Source of the DNA: Tetranychus cinnabarinus
Lineage: Eukaryota > Arthropoda > Arachnida > Trombidiformes > Tetranychidae
NCBI GenBank assembly: GCA_022266195.1
Contig: WHVY01000002.1
Location: forward strand, 201,001-265,000
DNA: 64,000 bases
Reading direction: 5' to 3'
Positions 12,001 through 22,003 of this stretch are shown here, one piece after another. Both the position numbers and the translations under genes were made by a program. The notes under the pieces were generated by a model. The model was not told the origin of the DNA and ran no database searches. It was given only the letters and a program-made list of their open reading frames with translations. Positions within the stretch are counted from its first letter, which is position 1; each line of letters opens with the position of its first letter.

Positions 12001-12996
12001 TTTGGTGAATTCACATCTTTCTCTTTCTTCGTTGCTACGGATCTTGAACTCCAATTGGGGAAGAATACCGTCCATCACAGAAGGACAGATTTGATTAAGT
12101 TCATAAAGAAGATCACAAAGTTGGTTGACGGTTTGATTCTCTTTGGATACAGTTTGATTGGAGCTCTTGGAGCCAGGTCTAAGTGAAGTACGCTGTGTTT
12201 CATCTTCTTCATCATCTGACAATTCACCAGCATTTGCATGAACACCATGAGTTATGGCATTATTAAAATATGTAATCAAATAAGGTTCCATAGTCTTGTT
12301 AGCCTTTTTCAAGATTTGAGTTGCAAGCCAACAAGCTTGTTTGTTTCCTTTTTTCTTGGGATCTATCAACTGCCACAAAATGATCTCTACCAATTTTGAA
12401 GAAACTGCGTCAGCTTCGATGATTAAAGGTGTTAACATGTCCAGCATAAAGTTTTTGACTTTATCACTATGGTTGTCATTAACAATCTTGAAGATAAGAT
12501 TAAAAAGTTGACAGAAGATGGACTGAGAATCATCCAACTCAATGCATATATTAAAAGATTTAACCCAGGCAAGGTTTTCAAGGAGATAGAAATATCTCTT
12601 AAAAGTAGGATCTTTAGGATCTTGCAGTCCTCTAAGTTGTTGAATGAAAAATAAGAATATTCTCTTAATTAGACTTGGGTTCTGGTAAGGTGCATTCGGC
12701 GCATAGACTCGGAATACATCAGCGATGGCACAAGCAACCAATAACCGTACATCCCTTGATTGATGTTCAAGAAAAAAGTTAGTTGCTAGGAACAATGCTA
12801 AGGGTATGTAACAGGTATTGTCTTCTTCCTGAGACATTTGTTGGAACGCCATAGCAATGTCTTTAAGACGTCGAATAAGATCATCAGTCGGTAATTCCTC
12901 ATTGACATCTTTGCAACCAGGAGGATAGACCAGTTTATTTGAATTCCCACCAGCACCAGAAGATAGACTCTGTCCATTACCAGTTATTTTAGGCAT
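6011..12996 (-). CDS. PDS5: Sister chromatid cohesion protein PDS5, 12 coding exons
   Basis: PDS5 binds cohesin's SCC1/RAD21 subunit and, with WAPL and sororin-type partners, controls release and maintenance of cohesin in the nucleus. Coding exons on the minus strand: 12996-10953, 10892-10783, 10717-10459, 10382-10276, 10196-9995, 9928-9461, 9397-9304, 9237-9065, 8990-8697, 8613-8489, 7453-6795, 6086-6011. All phases agree and give 1,536 aa; vertebrate PDS5 proteins are about 1,340-1,450 aa. Diagnostic blocks include KLVYPPG near the N-terminus, FKRYFYLLENLAWVKSFNIC, ERTLDKKFKIRREALFGMAQ and PYVIHLLAY, all in the HEAT-repeat body. The acidic/basic tail from exon 11 is low complexity. The first ATG in frame is at 12996; a TTG lies upstream but no ATG. 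A likely 5' UTR acceptor lies near 13040. The final exon adds 24 residues ending in RGRRKARR; if its intron is retained, translation stops at 6791 just after the same Lys. A nested gene sits in the intron 7454-8488. Confidence 0.95.
7537..8313 (-). CDS. Nested intronless gene: coiled-coil protein with C-terminal membrane anchor
   Basis: A complete ATG-to-stop frame of 258 codons lies wholly inside the 1,035-bp PDS5 intron 7454-8488, on the same strand as PDS5. Residues about 40-100 and 160-200 are rich in Lys, Glu, Leu and Gln with heptad-like spacing, suggesting helical bundles or coiled coils. Residues about 232-255 form one hydrophobic segment (FILFIVPISISFLIIVSVAF and four more) followed by only three residues, the layout of a tail-anchored membrane protein. 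I do not recognise the family. It is not an alternative PDS5 exon: its ATG is not in frame with the preceding PDS5 exon through any obvious acceptor. Codon content and length make chance unlikely in this AT-rich DNA. It could be a retrocopy or a lineage-specific gene. I see no clear AATAAA in the 83 bp before the next PDS5 exon. Confidence 0.6.
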   Translation of the reverse strand: MEDIESLTSLESIQSISRNVNLDFGSAKLEMDIGKTRELIKDVRLVTNFPDHLQKKAAKSLEALNQMREARKQLAELITSLDIWRIKKKLEFEEIKSNLDVIIYLKYQEENFKKFFLIIDNLLPQKSCGIPKSQLFFIKPDGEKELVKFDQLLRAFIILKDHYGKAQDQLKLIRKVHADAEQAIQLMDANIIGLYKWAVRRKDIPIFEDLEGLVYPKRFRVDARTVSSKTQFILFIVPISISFLIIVSVAFLYIMNPF

Positions 12997-14392
12997 CTTT
13001 GAGGCTTGTATTTTCTTTCTTTTTACATCCAAACACTAAAGAGATTGGTAACAAGAACAAAGCATATTAAATTTTCTTTTTCTTATTCGGTTTAATATTG
13101 TTAAATTGGTTAAATTGAAGGAAACAGGAAACAAGAGGGAAAACTCGGGCTTAGGTTTGGGTGAAGAGTAAAGATAGAAGAAGAGAAGGCAGAAAGCAGA
13201 CCTAACAGCTCTTAATGCAGAATTGTAGTTGAGGCAGAATGTACTGGAAGTCGCCACCATCGTTTCTCTTTCTTTTTCTCTTTCTTTTAAAAAAGCTCTT
13301 TCTTTATCTCATCTTTCTTTCTTTCTCAATAATGTAGAGAAAATGGAAAATGGCTACAGCAATAATGCAATTTTTTAACCGTCAAGTTAGGTTATTTTCA
13401 TTGTGGTTCAACGCGTTCTCGACAATTTTAACTTAATGCCTCTTTTGGTCATATTGTCTTAATTTTTGACAATTATTGTTGACCTTTTCACCGAAATTGA
13501 AATCTAAGAGAAGTTTATCTTATTTCACTTAAAGCACCATGTCTATCAAACACAAAATCTTGAGGATTTTTGATTAAATCATGTTTTGATAAATGAAATC
13601 TGTTTTGAATTCAATTTTCTTGAACATTTAGATTTGAAATTTCGGTATAATGAGGAGGTGAAATAATTATTTACTGTTGTTTGGATGACGAATATTAGGG
13701 TTTCGGCTCAATTCAATCATGACCATTCAGTTTGACACTTTATTAAAGCGCTTATAATGACATGACATTGATACCGCATCTATTTTACTCTTTCTTTGTC
13801 TCTTATCCCTCTCTCTCTTATTCAACACCCAGATTACCTCTACCATTAAATTGTTATTAAACCTGGCACAATAGATTTGGTCTACATTGTAATATTATAC
13901 CTTAGCATATTTTTTTTAAAATTTTCTAAACGTTTTTTTCAGCAAATAATTGATAATTTAATCGTAAGAATTTTCTGATATCTATCATTCACAAAAAAAT
14001 TTTTCTTTAGAATCCAGCTTGAGTGGTTATAAAAGACTAGAAATACTACAAAATAAGCTATCATCTTAAAAATTTTCTCAGTAATAAGAATTTGTAGAAT
14101 AATCATCAATTGAAAAATTAATTGGAAAGATAAATTATGCTGATTTTCTTGAATTAACAAAAACCAACCGTTTCTTTAATTCATCTTAATCTTAATGCTT
14201 TAGTAAAATAAGTTAAAATTGGCGGCAATGGATAGGGGGAAGGAGTTTTAGTGTATCCTTGGTGCTTTGCGGAAACGGAAAACCAACTTTCTACTAAACA
14301 GTAGTTGCCTGTTTCTTCTCATATTTTTAAGCAGTACTCCACGTTTATATTTAATTGTTATTTAATTTAAACTAATTTCATCTTTATCAAAA
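12997..14392. other. Shared upstream region of PDS5 (-) and RPL4 (+)
   Basis: About 1.4 kb separates two divergently transcribed housekeeping genes. A strong CTTT/CTCTTT pyrimidine tract lies at 13262-13325, just upstream of the likely PDS5 5' UTR, and a second CTCTCTC tract at about 13790-13825. The open frame at 13036-13260 on the minus strand is best read as PDS5 5' UTR or intron. Confidence 0.5.
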
Positions 14393-16343
14393 ATGGTATG
14401 ATTAATCAAATTAACTGTTTAGTCATTGTTAATTGTGTTTAATGTCTCATTCTGTTAATTCTTTTACAGGCTTCTTTGGCACACCGGCCATTGGTTAGTG
14501 TTTACACTGAACAGAATAAGAGATCAGGAGTCAACGTTAAATTGCCAGCAGTTTTTAGGGCCCCAATTAGAACTGATATCGTTCAGTTTGTCCACACTAA
14601 TATAAGGAAAAATCTTCGACAACCTCATGGAGTATCTAAAGATGCAGGTATGTTTTTTTTCATTTAAATTGTAATGAAGTCGCCGGCTATGCTGATGAAA
14701 ATTTTCTTGGTCCGTGTTTATGAATCTTCCTGATTTCAACATTATCCAATATCTGATTATTTCCGGCATTCTCAGGATATCGAATCTTTTGCCTTCTTTC
14801 TAAATAATATTTTGCATTTTTTAAGGTCACCAAACAAGTGCCGAGTCTTGGGGTACTGGTCGTGCCGTAGCTAGAATTCCACGTGTTAAAGGTGGTGGTA
14901 CCCATCGATCAGGTCAAGGAGCCTTCGGTAACATGTGTCGAGGAGGAAGAATGTTTGCTCCAATCCGAGTTTGGCGACGATGGCACAGAAAAGTTCATCG
15001 CAATCAACGACGATATGCTATCGTCTCAGCTATTGCAGCATCTGGTGTGCCTGGTATAGTAATGGCTAAAGGTCATAAAATCCAAGAGGTTCCCGAATTT
15101 CCTTTGGTTGTCTCAGACAAAGTTCAAGAAATCTCTAAAACTAAGGACGCTGTCAAATTTTTGAGACGAGTTAGAGCTTGGAATGATGTTGAAAGAGTTT
15201 ACAACTCCCGAGGAATCAGGGCTGGTAAAGGTAAAATGCGAAACAGGCGAAAGGTTCAAAGACTCGGACCAGTTCTTATTTACGGAAAAGATTCTGGTTG
15301 CACTAGAGCTTTCCGCAACATCCCAGGTGAGTTTTCTTTATTTAAATCGCGTTGTATAGTTTATCAATGATGATACCCGATCTTGGTCCGTGTTTCTGAC
15401 TTCTGTGATTTATGAGATCTTCATTTTCTGAGGCATACTTACAGCTAAATTAAAACTCGATGAGTCAAGATTTTGTGACTAACTTTTGTTTTATAATTTA
15501 GGTCTTGAAACTATCAATGTTGAGAAGTTGAACCTTCTTCGTCTTGCTCCCGGTGGACATGTAGGTCGATTCTGTATCTGGACTGAGAGTGCTTTCCGTA
15601 AACTTGATGACCTTTACGGAACTTGGACAAAGGCTTCTAAGCTTAAGCGTGACTACAAGTATGTTTCTTTTGCCCTTATATCAATTTTCTTATTTTAATG
15701 ATGTTTTTTTCCTTCTTCTAGCCTTCCTCAACCTAAGATGTCTAACAGTGATGTCACTCGTCTTATGAAAAGCGAAGCAATCCGAAAAGTTCTTAGGAAA
15801 CGAAAGTACGTTTTATTTTTTTGTTTCTTTTTTCGATTTTGTGATGAATTGCACTGGGCTATGAGTAATGATTTCGACGTGCTTAACTGAAAATACAATT
15901 TAGCTACAGTCATATTCATCATAGGTGCATTTATTTTATAACTTTTAACTCAATCTTTGTTTTCTCTTTTCAGCACTCGTGTTTACCGAGCCAGAATTAA
16001 GCGTAATCCTCTTAAAAATCCATCTGTTATGTTACGTCTTAATCCATATGCTGGAGTTCTTAAAAAGAGACTTCGCCTTCAAAATATCAGACGAAGAAAT
16101 GCTCGTCGTGTGCTTCTTAAAGCAGCCGCTGGACAGAAAGTCAGTGATAAATCTAAGAAGGAGGCCCTTGCCACTCTCAAGAAATATCACAGAACATCTA
16201 AGGATGCTCGAAAACTTTATGAAACTAGATACAAGGCTAGAAAGGAACAACAAATAGCAAAATTAGAAAGAAAGCGAAAGGCTATCGAGGGAACAGGAGA
16301 AGAAGCAACGAGATTACGAAAACAAAAGAAGGCCGATAAATAA
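14393..16343 (+). CDS. RPL4: 60S ribosomal protein L4 (uL4), 6 coding exons
   Basis: RPL4 is a core large-subunit protein whose extended loop lines the peptide exit tunnel. Coding exons: 14393-14395 (only the ATG), 14470-14647, 14826-15326, 15502-15658, 15722-15805, 15974-16343; phases agree and give 430 aa, close to animal RPL4. Diagnostic stretches are RPLVSVYTEQ at the N-terminus, VKGGGTHRSGQGAFGNMCRG (exon 3, exit-tunnel loop), AGKGKMRNRRKVQRLGP, and APGGHVGRFCIWTESAFRKL (exon 4). The C-terminal exon is Lys/Arg-rich, as expected. Two introns contain U18-type C/D snoRNAs and a third holds another C/D candidate, so this is a snoRNA host gene as RPL4 is in vertebrates. AATAAA lies at 16405-16410. 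Confidence 0.98.
14682..14767 (+). ncRNA. SNORD18: C/D box snoRNA of the U18 (SNORD18) family, copy 1
   Basis: It lies in the RPL4 intron 14648-14825. C box CTGATGA is at 14692-14698 and D box CTGA at 14753-14756. A five-pair terminal stem GCCGG/CCGGC (14682-14686 with 14763-14767) is set six bases outside each box. The guide CTTGGTCCGTGTTT (about 14706-14719) is exactly complementary to the conserved 28S rRNA segment AAACACGGACCAAG, the known U18 target for 2'-O-methylation. The D' box after the guide is degenerate (ATGA in place of CTGA). In vertebrates U18 copies are also housed in RPL4 introns. Confidence 0.88.
15354..15438 (+). ncRNA. SNORD18: C/D box snoRNA of the U18 (SNORD18) family, copy 2
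   Basis: It lies in the RPL4 intron 15327-15501. C box ATGATGA is at 15367-15373, D' box CTGA at 15396-15399, a C'-like TGTGATT near 15404-15410, and D box CTGA at 15428-15431. The guide CTTGGTCCGTGTTT (15382-15395) abuts the D' box and is identical to the guide of copy 1 about 680 bp upstream. The terminal stem is weak (GTAT/ATAC). Outside the guide and boxes the two copies differ clearly. Confidence 0.9.
15836..15895 (+). ncRNA. Candidate C/D box snoRNA, target unknown
   Basis: It lies in the RPL4 intron 15806-15973. C box GTGATGA is at 15841-15847 and D box CTGA at 15887-15890, with a short TTTT/AAAA closing stem on either side. An ATGA at about 15861-15864 may be a degenerate D' box and ATGATTT a C' box. 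The region before the D box does not match an rRNA segment I can recall, so the target is unassigned. Spacing and host gene support it; the short A/T stem is weak. Confidence 0.5.
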
Positions 16344-18173
16344 TGTTATCATATAACTAATGATTCGCTTTTGTGACAAATTTTGTGAAAAATTGGTTAA
16401 CATAAATAAAGTTAAACTTCCTTTGGATAAAACTAAAGTCCACCTCATTTGTTTGAATTTTATTTCATTCTCTTAGCAGCAAGCTAATTTTTAATATTTT
16501 TGATAATTTTCAAACATTTGCAAGGTGATAGGCAAATAAATATATTTGTGCTCATGGTGCTGCAATTCCGAAGTAGTCAACTTTTATGCTAAAAGTAGAT
16601 CGTTAATTATAGTTCTTTTTCTTGTAAATTGAAAATAGTTGTATTCATTAACTACAATACATCTATTATTTGAGTTTACAGCAGCTGAACAGTTTCTGGT
16701 ATCTTCAGTATTCATATCTTTCATTTGCTTGAAAAAGAAGAGTTGTGCCAGTTAGTCATTCTGAACAAACCAAGATTAAATGATGATATAAGTGCATAAA
16801 TGCAATGAATTTGAACTATTAATTTATAAATGACTCAAGCTTAAACAACAAACGAGTTCATTTGTTTTATTACAATCGACAGTCGCAAGTCATAACATTT
16901 CCACAAGTCCATAACGCTTCGGGATTAAATCTAGCCCATTTTAAAGGCACAATTTTTTGTAGAAATTCTTATTTCTGCCATTATAAAATTTCAGATTGAT
17001 TAAACTGCTTATAATTTAAAAAATCTAATTAATTATGAATTAATTTAATAACCAGGAACCAGAACCAGGAAAATTCAAAAACATCGCCAATCAGATGATT
17101 CAATTGTCAAAAGGGACTTCATTCTCATTACGGTTTGCTTAAATTTTCCAAACAACATTTGTCAAACAATTTTTCTTATGTTAGTAAATCCTTTAAATTG
17201 TCTCACATTCCAAATCAAATTCATTTATAAATTCATGACTATTTTGAGATAAAGATTGTGTAGCTTGATACTCTTTCAGTCATCGGTCGTTGCAATAACC
17301 TCAATATCAAAATAGGAAACCGACAGTCAACAAATTGAACCTAAACATTTTAAAGCTGTTTGCTGTTTACTGTTTAAAAAGAAATTTTTATTCTCAATTT
17401 CTGTGTCAAATTAAGGTAAGTCTTTTTATTTATCCAAACACTTAATCCATGATGGCAACCGTTTGTAACCTAGTCACAGAATTTTTGTGAAAGATATTCA
17501 ATATTTAACATTCAGCCAATATGGGCATCGATAGTATTCAAATTTCAGACTAATTTTCGACCATAAGTGCAGTATACAGTCGATGTCCATAAAAATAATA
17601 TTTTTTCTTCTGAAACAATTACCTTTGTGCCCAACTACAGGGAAAAAATTAGAAGTTTCAATTCATATCAATTGGCTTTAAGCTCGAAAAAAGTTTCGTA
17701 GTTATCAATCACACGGTTGATAAGTTAGACTTTATATAATAAATTTGGTTACGATTTTACAACTTTCATTTATTGCAGCATTTTCGAGTGTTTTTTGTTA
17801 CTCTTTCTATATTAATGTTTTATCGGCTTTGGATTTTCCTAACTTTGACATTACTGACAAATTAAAAATAATCCAGAGATTGGATGATTGACTTAATTAT
17901 ATTATTTTATTAATAATTGACAAGTGTCTTCTTGGTATTTTTTAGTCATACGTGGATTGAGTTCTTCATTTTTATCCATACCTTTGTTAATTGTACTTGA
18001 CTAATCGTTTTATCTGATTCTGATCTTCTCTTCAGATTATGTATCTTTTCTAACCAACTAGGTTATAAAAACAACGATTGCTCTCATAACGCCAAGAATT
18101 GATTTGAAAAGAATCATCAACATATGCTGAGTATTTACACTTTGAGAACAGCTTAACGAGTTTAAATTGGATA
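16344..18173. other. Intergenic, RPL4 3' UTR then ILVBL upstream region
   Basis: RPL4 3' UTR and AATAAA at 16405-16410, then about 1.7 kb of AT-rich DNA. I see no gene or RNA gene in it. Confidence 0.6.
16405..16410 (+). terminator. RPL4 polyadenylation signal AATAAA
   Basis: Canonical hexamer 62 bp past the RPL4 stop codon. Confidence 0.75.
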
Positions 18174-20051
18174 ATGGCTTTACGGAGACTCAGTGTTTTT
18201 TCATCATATTTCACAAAAGTGAGTGTTTTTCAAAACGAAAAATATAAATTGAAATTATAAATTTTCTTTCTCTTGCAGATTGATGAAAACAGTGCGAGAC
18301 ATGGTGGAGAGCTGATTGCGCAAACTATTCATTCTCATGGAATAGAGAATGTTTTTACACTTTCAGGAGGTCATATTTCACCCATTTTAACGGCCGCCGA
18401 AAAATTAGGAATTCGTGTAATTGATACTCGTCACGAGGTTAATGCTGTTTTTGCTGCTGATGCTGCTGCTCGTGTCTCTGGTAAACCGGGAGTTGCTATT
18501 GTGACTGCTGGACCAGGTATAACAAATACAATTACTGGCATTAAAAATGCACAAATGGCTGAATCACCTGTTGTATTATTTGGTGGTTGTCCGGCAACCC
18601 TACTTAAGGGTAAAGGAGCTCTACAAGATATTGATCAGCTCTCTTTGATGAAATCAATCACAAAATGGCAAAAAACCATTACTCGAGTTCGTGATATTGT
18701 GCCAATAGTTAGAGAAGCTTTCCAAGTAGCTCAATCTGGAACTCCAGGACCAGTTTTTGTTGAGTGTCCTCTAGACATTTTGTATCCTTACAAAATGGTG
18801 AGTCGAGAGATGGCTGCTAAAGCTAAGGGGCATTCATTGAAAACTAAGTTAACAAATGAATATCTCAGCCTCTATGCTAAAGATCTATTCGCTGGTGCCT
18901 TTGATCAACAATGGAATTGTGATCCTTTAGAGATTTCATTCCCTACTCCAAATGAAAGTGATATAGCTAGAGTAGTTAGTCTATTGCAAGGTGCCAAGCG
19001 ACCTTTGATTCTCCTTGGTTCTCAATCTGTTTTACCTCCAATTGGAGCACACAAATTGAGAGAATGTATCGAATCACTTGGAATTCCCTGTTTTCTTGGT
19101 GGTATGGCTCGTGGTCTTTTGGGAAGAAACTCGTCTATTCAAATGAGACAAGCACGTCGAGATGCCTTAAAAGAAGCTGATGTGATCATTTTAGGTGGTA
19201 TTGTTACTGATTTTCGTTTAAGTTACGGTCGAGTCTTGCCGCATACTGCAAAAGTGGTAGCAGTTAACAGAAATAGACAACAATTATACAAAAATCATGG
19301 AATATTTTGGAATTCCGAAGTAGCTGTTGAAGGTGATGTTGGGTTATTTTTCCATGGCTTAGCACAAGAAATGAAGAATAAAAACTTCTCAGTTGATCAA
19401 GGATGGATCAGAGCCTTAAGAGAACGAGATGACGGAAAAGAATCAAAAACCACATCCATGGCTGATGCACCAACTGATCAACATTTAAACCCAATTAAGC
19501 TATTAACTGAGCTTGAAAGTGTCATCCCTGAAAACAGTATTCTTATAGCCGATGGTGGAGATTTTGTTGGCTCTGCTTCTTACATTGTTAGACCTCGAGG
19601 ACCCTTAACTTGGCTTGACCCTGGAGCTTTCGGTACTCTTGGATGTGGAGGAGGATTTGCTTTAGGTGCTAAAGCTGTTAAACCTGACGCTGATGTAATT
19701 ATCTTATACGGTGACGGATCCCTTGGCTATTCAATGATTGAATATGACTCATTTGTTCGCCATAAACTTCCCGTTATTTCTGTTGTTGGTAATGATGCTT
19801 GTTGGACTCAAATTGCTCGTGAGCAAAAACCCATCCTCGGTTCTGACATATCTTGTGCTTTGGCCTACACTCATTATGAAAAAGCTATTGAAGGTTTAGG
19901 AGCTAAAGGATTCTTGTTGGACTCCTCAAACGGTGCAGACATGAAATCAGTTTTAAAACAAGCAATCCAAGAAGCTCGTCAAGGAAATCCTACATTGGTT
20001 AATGTTCTTATTGGCAAAACCAAATTCCGAGAAGGAAGTTTATCCGTCTAA
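18174..20051 (+). CDS. ILVBL: ILVBL/HACL2, ThDP-dependent 2-hydroxyacyl-CoA lyase (acetolactate synthase-like)
   Basis: Two coding exons, 18174-18218 and 18279-20051, separated by a 60-bp intron, give 605 aa (human ILVBL is 632). In mammals the enzyme (HACL2) cleaves 2-hydroxyacyl-CoA in fatty-acid alpha-oxidation at the ER. The N-terminal pyrimidine-binding domain starts at ARHGGELIAQ and holds the activating Glu in DTRHEVNAVFAADAAAR. The central domain carries CFLGGMARGLLGRN. The C-terminal pyrophosphate domain has LDPGAFGTLGCGGGFALGAK and the thiamine-diphosphate motif GDGSLGYS...GNDACW. Resemblance to animal ILVBL is high throughout, and clearly greater than to HACL1. The N-terminus is odd: human ILVBL starts with a hydrophobic membrane anchor, whereas the predicted first exon here encodes only 15 residues (MALRRLSVFSSYFTK), basic and hydroxylated, more like a targeting presequence. 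An unrecognised alternative first exon is possible. Confidence 0.93.
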
Positions 20052-20080
20052 TCGTTCATCTTGATCCAAGAAAATATCAG

Positions 20081-20086
20081 AATAAA
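20081..20086 (+). terminator. ILVBL polyadenylation signal AATAAA
   Basis: Canonical hexamer 30 bp after the ILVBL stop codon. Confidence 0.6.
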
Positions 20087-20534
20087 GATCCACATAGAAT
20101 TTTTTGCAAATTAAATCAAATTATTTTTAAAATCTTAGAATAAGCTACTGTTTAAAGATTTTATATAAATTGCCTTCAAATTTCAACTCAATATTTTACT
20201 GTTTAAATCAAAGTTGACTAAAGTTCAAGTTTGATAAAGAAATGCACGTTGTTAAATCCAAGGTTATTCAGATGTTAATAATGACAGATGAACAGATAAT
20301 TTCAGTCACTTTGAATTAATCTGTATCAATGTTTCCCAACATTGATCCAGGGAAATACCTTAAAATTGAATGCTTTATTCAAATTATCTAAACTCCTTGG
20401 TCTCCTCTATTTGTATAATTATGTGCAATAAATCTAACCATAAATTCCAGATAATTTCAGTGACTGTGTGAAAATTTATTTCATTATCAAATAATCTTTG
20501 AAGTGATTCGTATTGCTAATACAAAGAAGGAATC

Positions 20535-20850
20535 CCCGAAGTATCAGAAGAAAGGTTCACATAGAATCTTCTTGCAAATTAAAACGAATTATTTTGCAAA
20601 ATCTCAGAATTAGTTACTAGCAGTATGGCGTCAATAGTAACATAGACAATAAATAAAATTTTCACCCTTGTTTGCAAAAGTTTGTCGCATTTGTGAAAAT
20701 TGATTTAGATGAATAAAAACTTCTTTTGAATCTGAAGTCCACTTGATTTCCTGATTTTTTTCGTTGTCTTAGTAATATAATATTTGAAATAAGTTTTAAA
20801 CATTTTAAAACAACTCTGATGAGGTTGTTATAAAAAGAAACAACAAAATT
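20535..20850. repeat. Mosaic of duplicated fragments from ILVBL, PDS5 and RPL4
   Basis: Three adjoining blocks resemble other places in the window. 20541-20620 resembles the ILVBL 3' flank at 20075-20150 (shared CACATAGAAT and GCAAATTAAA words). 20618-20682 resembles the PDS5 coding strand complement at 11374-11438 (shared GGCGTCAATAGTAACATAGA and AAAATTTTCA). 20690-20850 more weakly resembles the RPL4 3' UTR at 16377-16520 (shared AATAAA, AAGTCCAC, TCTTAG in order). I judged similarity by eye at roughly 75-80 percent for the first two blocks. Confidence 0.5.
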
Positions 20851-20984
20851 GTCTCATTTGAGCACAAGTTGTAACAAATTAACACGAATGAGCAAAAACG
20901 GGAGAAAATGAATTTATTTTCAATTTAGATTCTGCTGTTTGGTAGAAACCTGAAAACTAAATTCAAAAATGTTATTAAGAAATT

Positions 20985-21055
20985 GTTCTAATGGATAGTT
21001 TTCGAGAAAATCTAGGTCAAAGTTTGAACTTCGATAATCTTTTGTATAGTCATGG
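20985..21055 (+). repeat. Copy of a dispersed repeat also found at 43.6 and 45.0 kb
   Basis: The words GGATAGTTTT, GAAAAT, GGTCAAAGTTT and AACTTCGAT followed by CTTTTGTA appear here in the same order as at 43630-43685 (+), 44570-44620 (-) and 45010-45075 (-). It appears to be a non-coding, low-copy dispersed element. Confidence 0.6.
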
Positions 21056-21135
21056 TAGCAGAACAATTTAAATTCAAAAGCTAATTGGAGATGTTTCCTT
21101 AGTACTTTTGTTACTTTGTTAATGATGACATTTCC

Positions 21136-21595
21136 TTACATTGGTTTACTTTTGTCTGAGCTTTTAATGAACTTTACTCTTTCTCTATTTGCACCTTTTC
21201 TTTTTGCTGGAGCTGTCTTTGCACTTTCTTTGACAATTCTTGAGTATCATCTATTTTGTTGTTGAGTTTTCTTGAGTTGTCCAATTTGCTCTGAAACAGT
21301 ATCTTTAATTGTCTTTGTAATTTGTTCCAATTGATCACTTTTTTGACGTTCATTTCAAACATTTTCCTTACAATATTGAAAGCTTTTATTATCTGGTTTT
21401 TAAAGCTCTCTTCATCTCCTTTACCAGTGTTTGGCTCAGGAACCTCAGGATGACTTTCAACCATGTTCATTAAGCTATCAATTATTTCAATTGCGATTTT
21501 TGTTCAACAGGTAAGCGTAATCGATTTAATGGAACACCTTTTTTGTATTTACATGACTTCACAGTCAGTGACGAAAAAGCTTCATTTTCTCCCAT
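21136..21595 (-). pseudogene. Frameshifted remnant of a Lys/Gln-rich coiled-coil gene
   Basis: Reading the minus strand from ATG at 21595, protein-like sequence runs through three frames. The first is MGENEAFSSLTVKSC and on to about 21490; the second is IEIIDSLMNMVESHPEVPEP from about 21500 to about 21350; the third is ERQKSDQLEQITKTIKDTV from about 21355, with one in-frame stop, ending in KPM and TAA at 21136-21138. Each segment reads as charged helical protein while the other frames in the same stretch do not. The shifts are too close together for normal introns, so I read it as a decayed gene. The parent family is not recognised. A sequencing error cannot be excluded, but several independent breaks make it unlikely. 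Confidence 0.45.
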
Positions 21596-21923
21596 TTTCA
21601 GAACTTTGAAAAAATGGAGGGAAAAGTGCAAAAGTGTAAGCAAAAAGAGGGTCAAAATTTGAATCACTTTCAAATTTTCAACTTTCAAAGATTGATTGAC
21701 AATCTTTATACCGGCCGATTCCTCGTCACTTTGTTAGCAAAATTAACTAATAAAATTTGGTACTGATCATTATTAATTATGAATATAGATCCACTTAATT
21801 TAACACAACTTAGCGAGGTTTGAGTTTATTGAAAAATTTTAGATTGATTGTACAATTGGAGAGGGGGTACGGTTTCGCCTTTATGGCACTTACGTTCATC
21901 TTTTTAGATGATCCTTCTCAAGA

Positions 21924-22003
21924 GGTAGCGTGGCCGAGCGGTCTAAGGCGCTGGTTTTAGGCACCAGTCCGAAAGGGCGTGGGTTCGAATCCCACCGCTG
22001 CCA
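21924..22003 (+). tRNA. tRNA-Leu (anticodon UAG), intronless
   Basis: A full cloverleaf of 80 nt. The acceptor stem GGTAGCG pairs with CGCTGCC (one G-T pair), with discriminator A at 22003. The anticodon stem CTGGT/ACCAG encloses TTTAGGC, giving anticodon TAG at 21958-21960. The A box is TGGCCGAGCGG and the B box GGTTCGAATCC. A run of six T at about 22012-22017 serves as the Pol III terminator. The extra arm fits the Leu class. Confidence 0.97.

Larger units (their letters stand above)
20052..21135. other. Downstream region of ILVBL with duplicated fragments
   Basis: No gene is supported. The stretch holds the ILVBL 3' UTR, a mosaic of degraded copies of neighbouring sequences (20535-20850) and a copy of a dispersed repeat (20985-21055), both listed separately. 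Confidence 0.6.
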
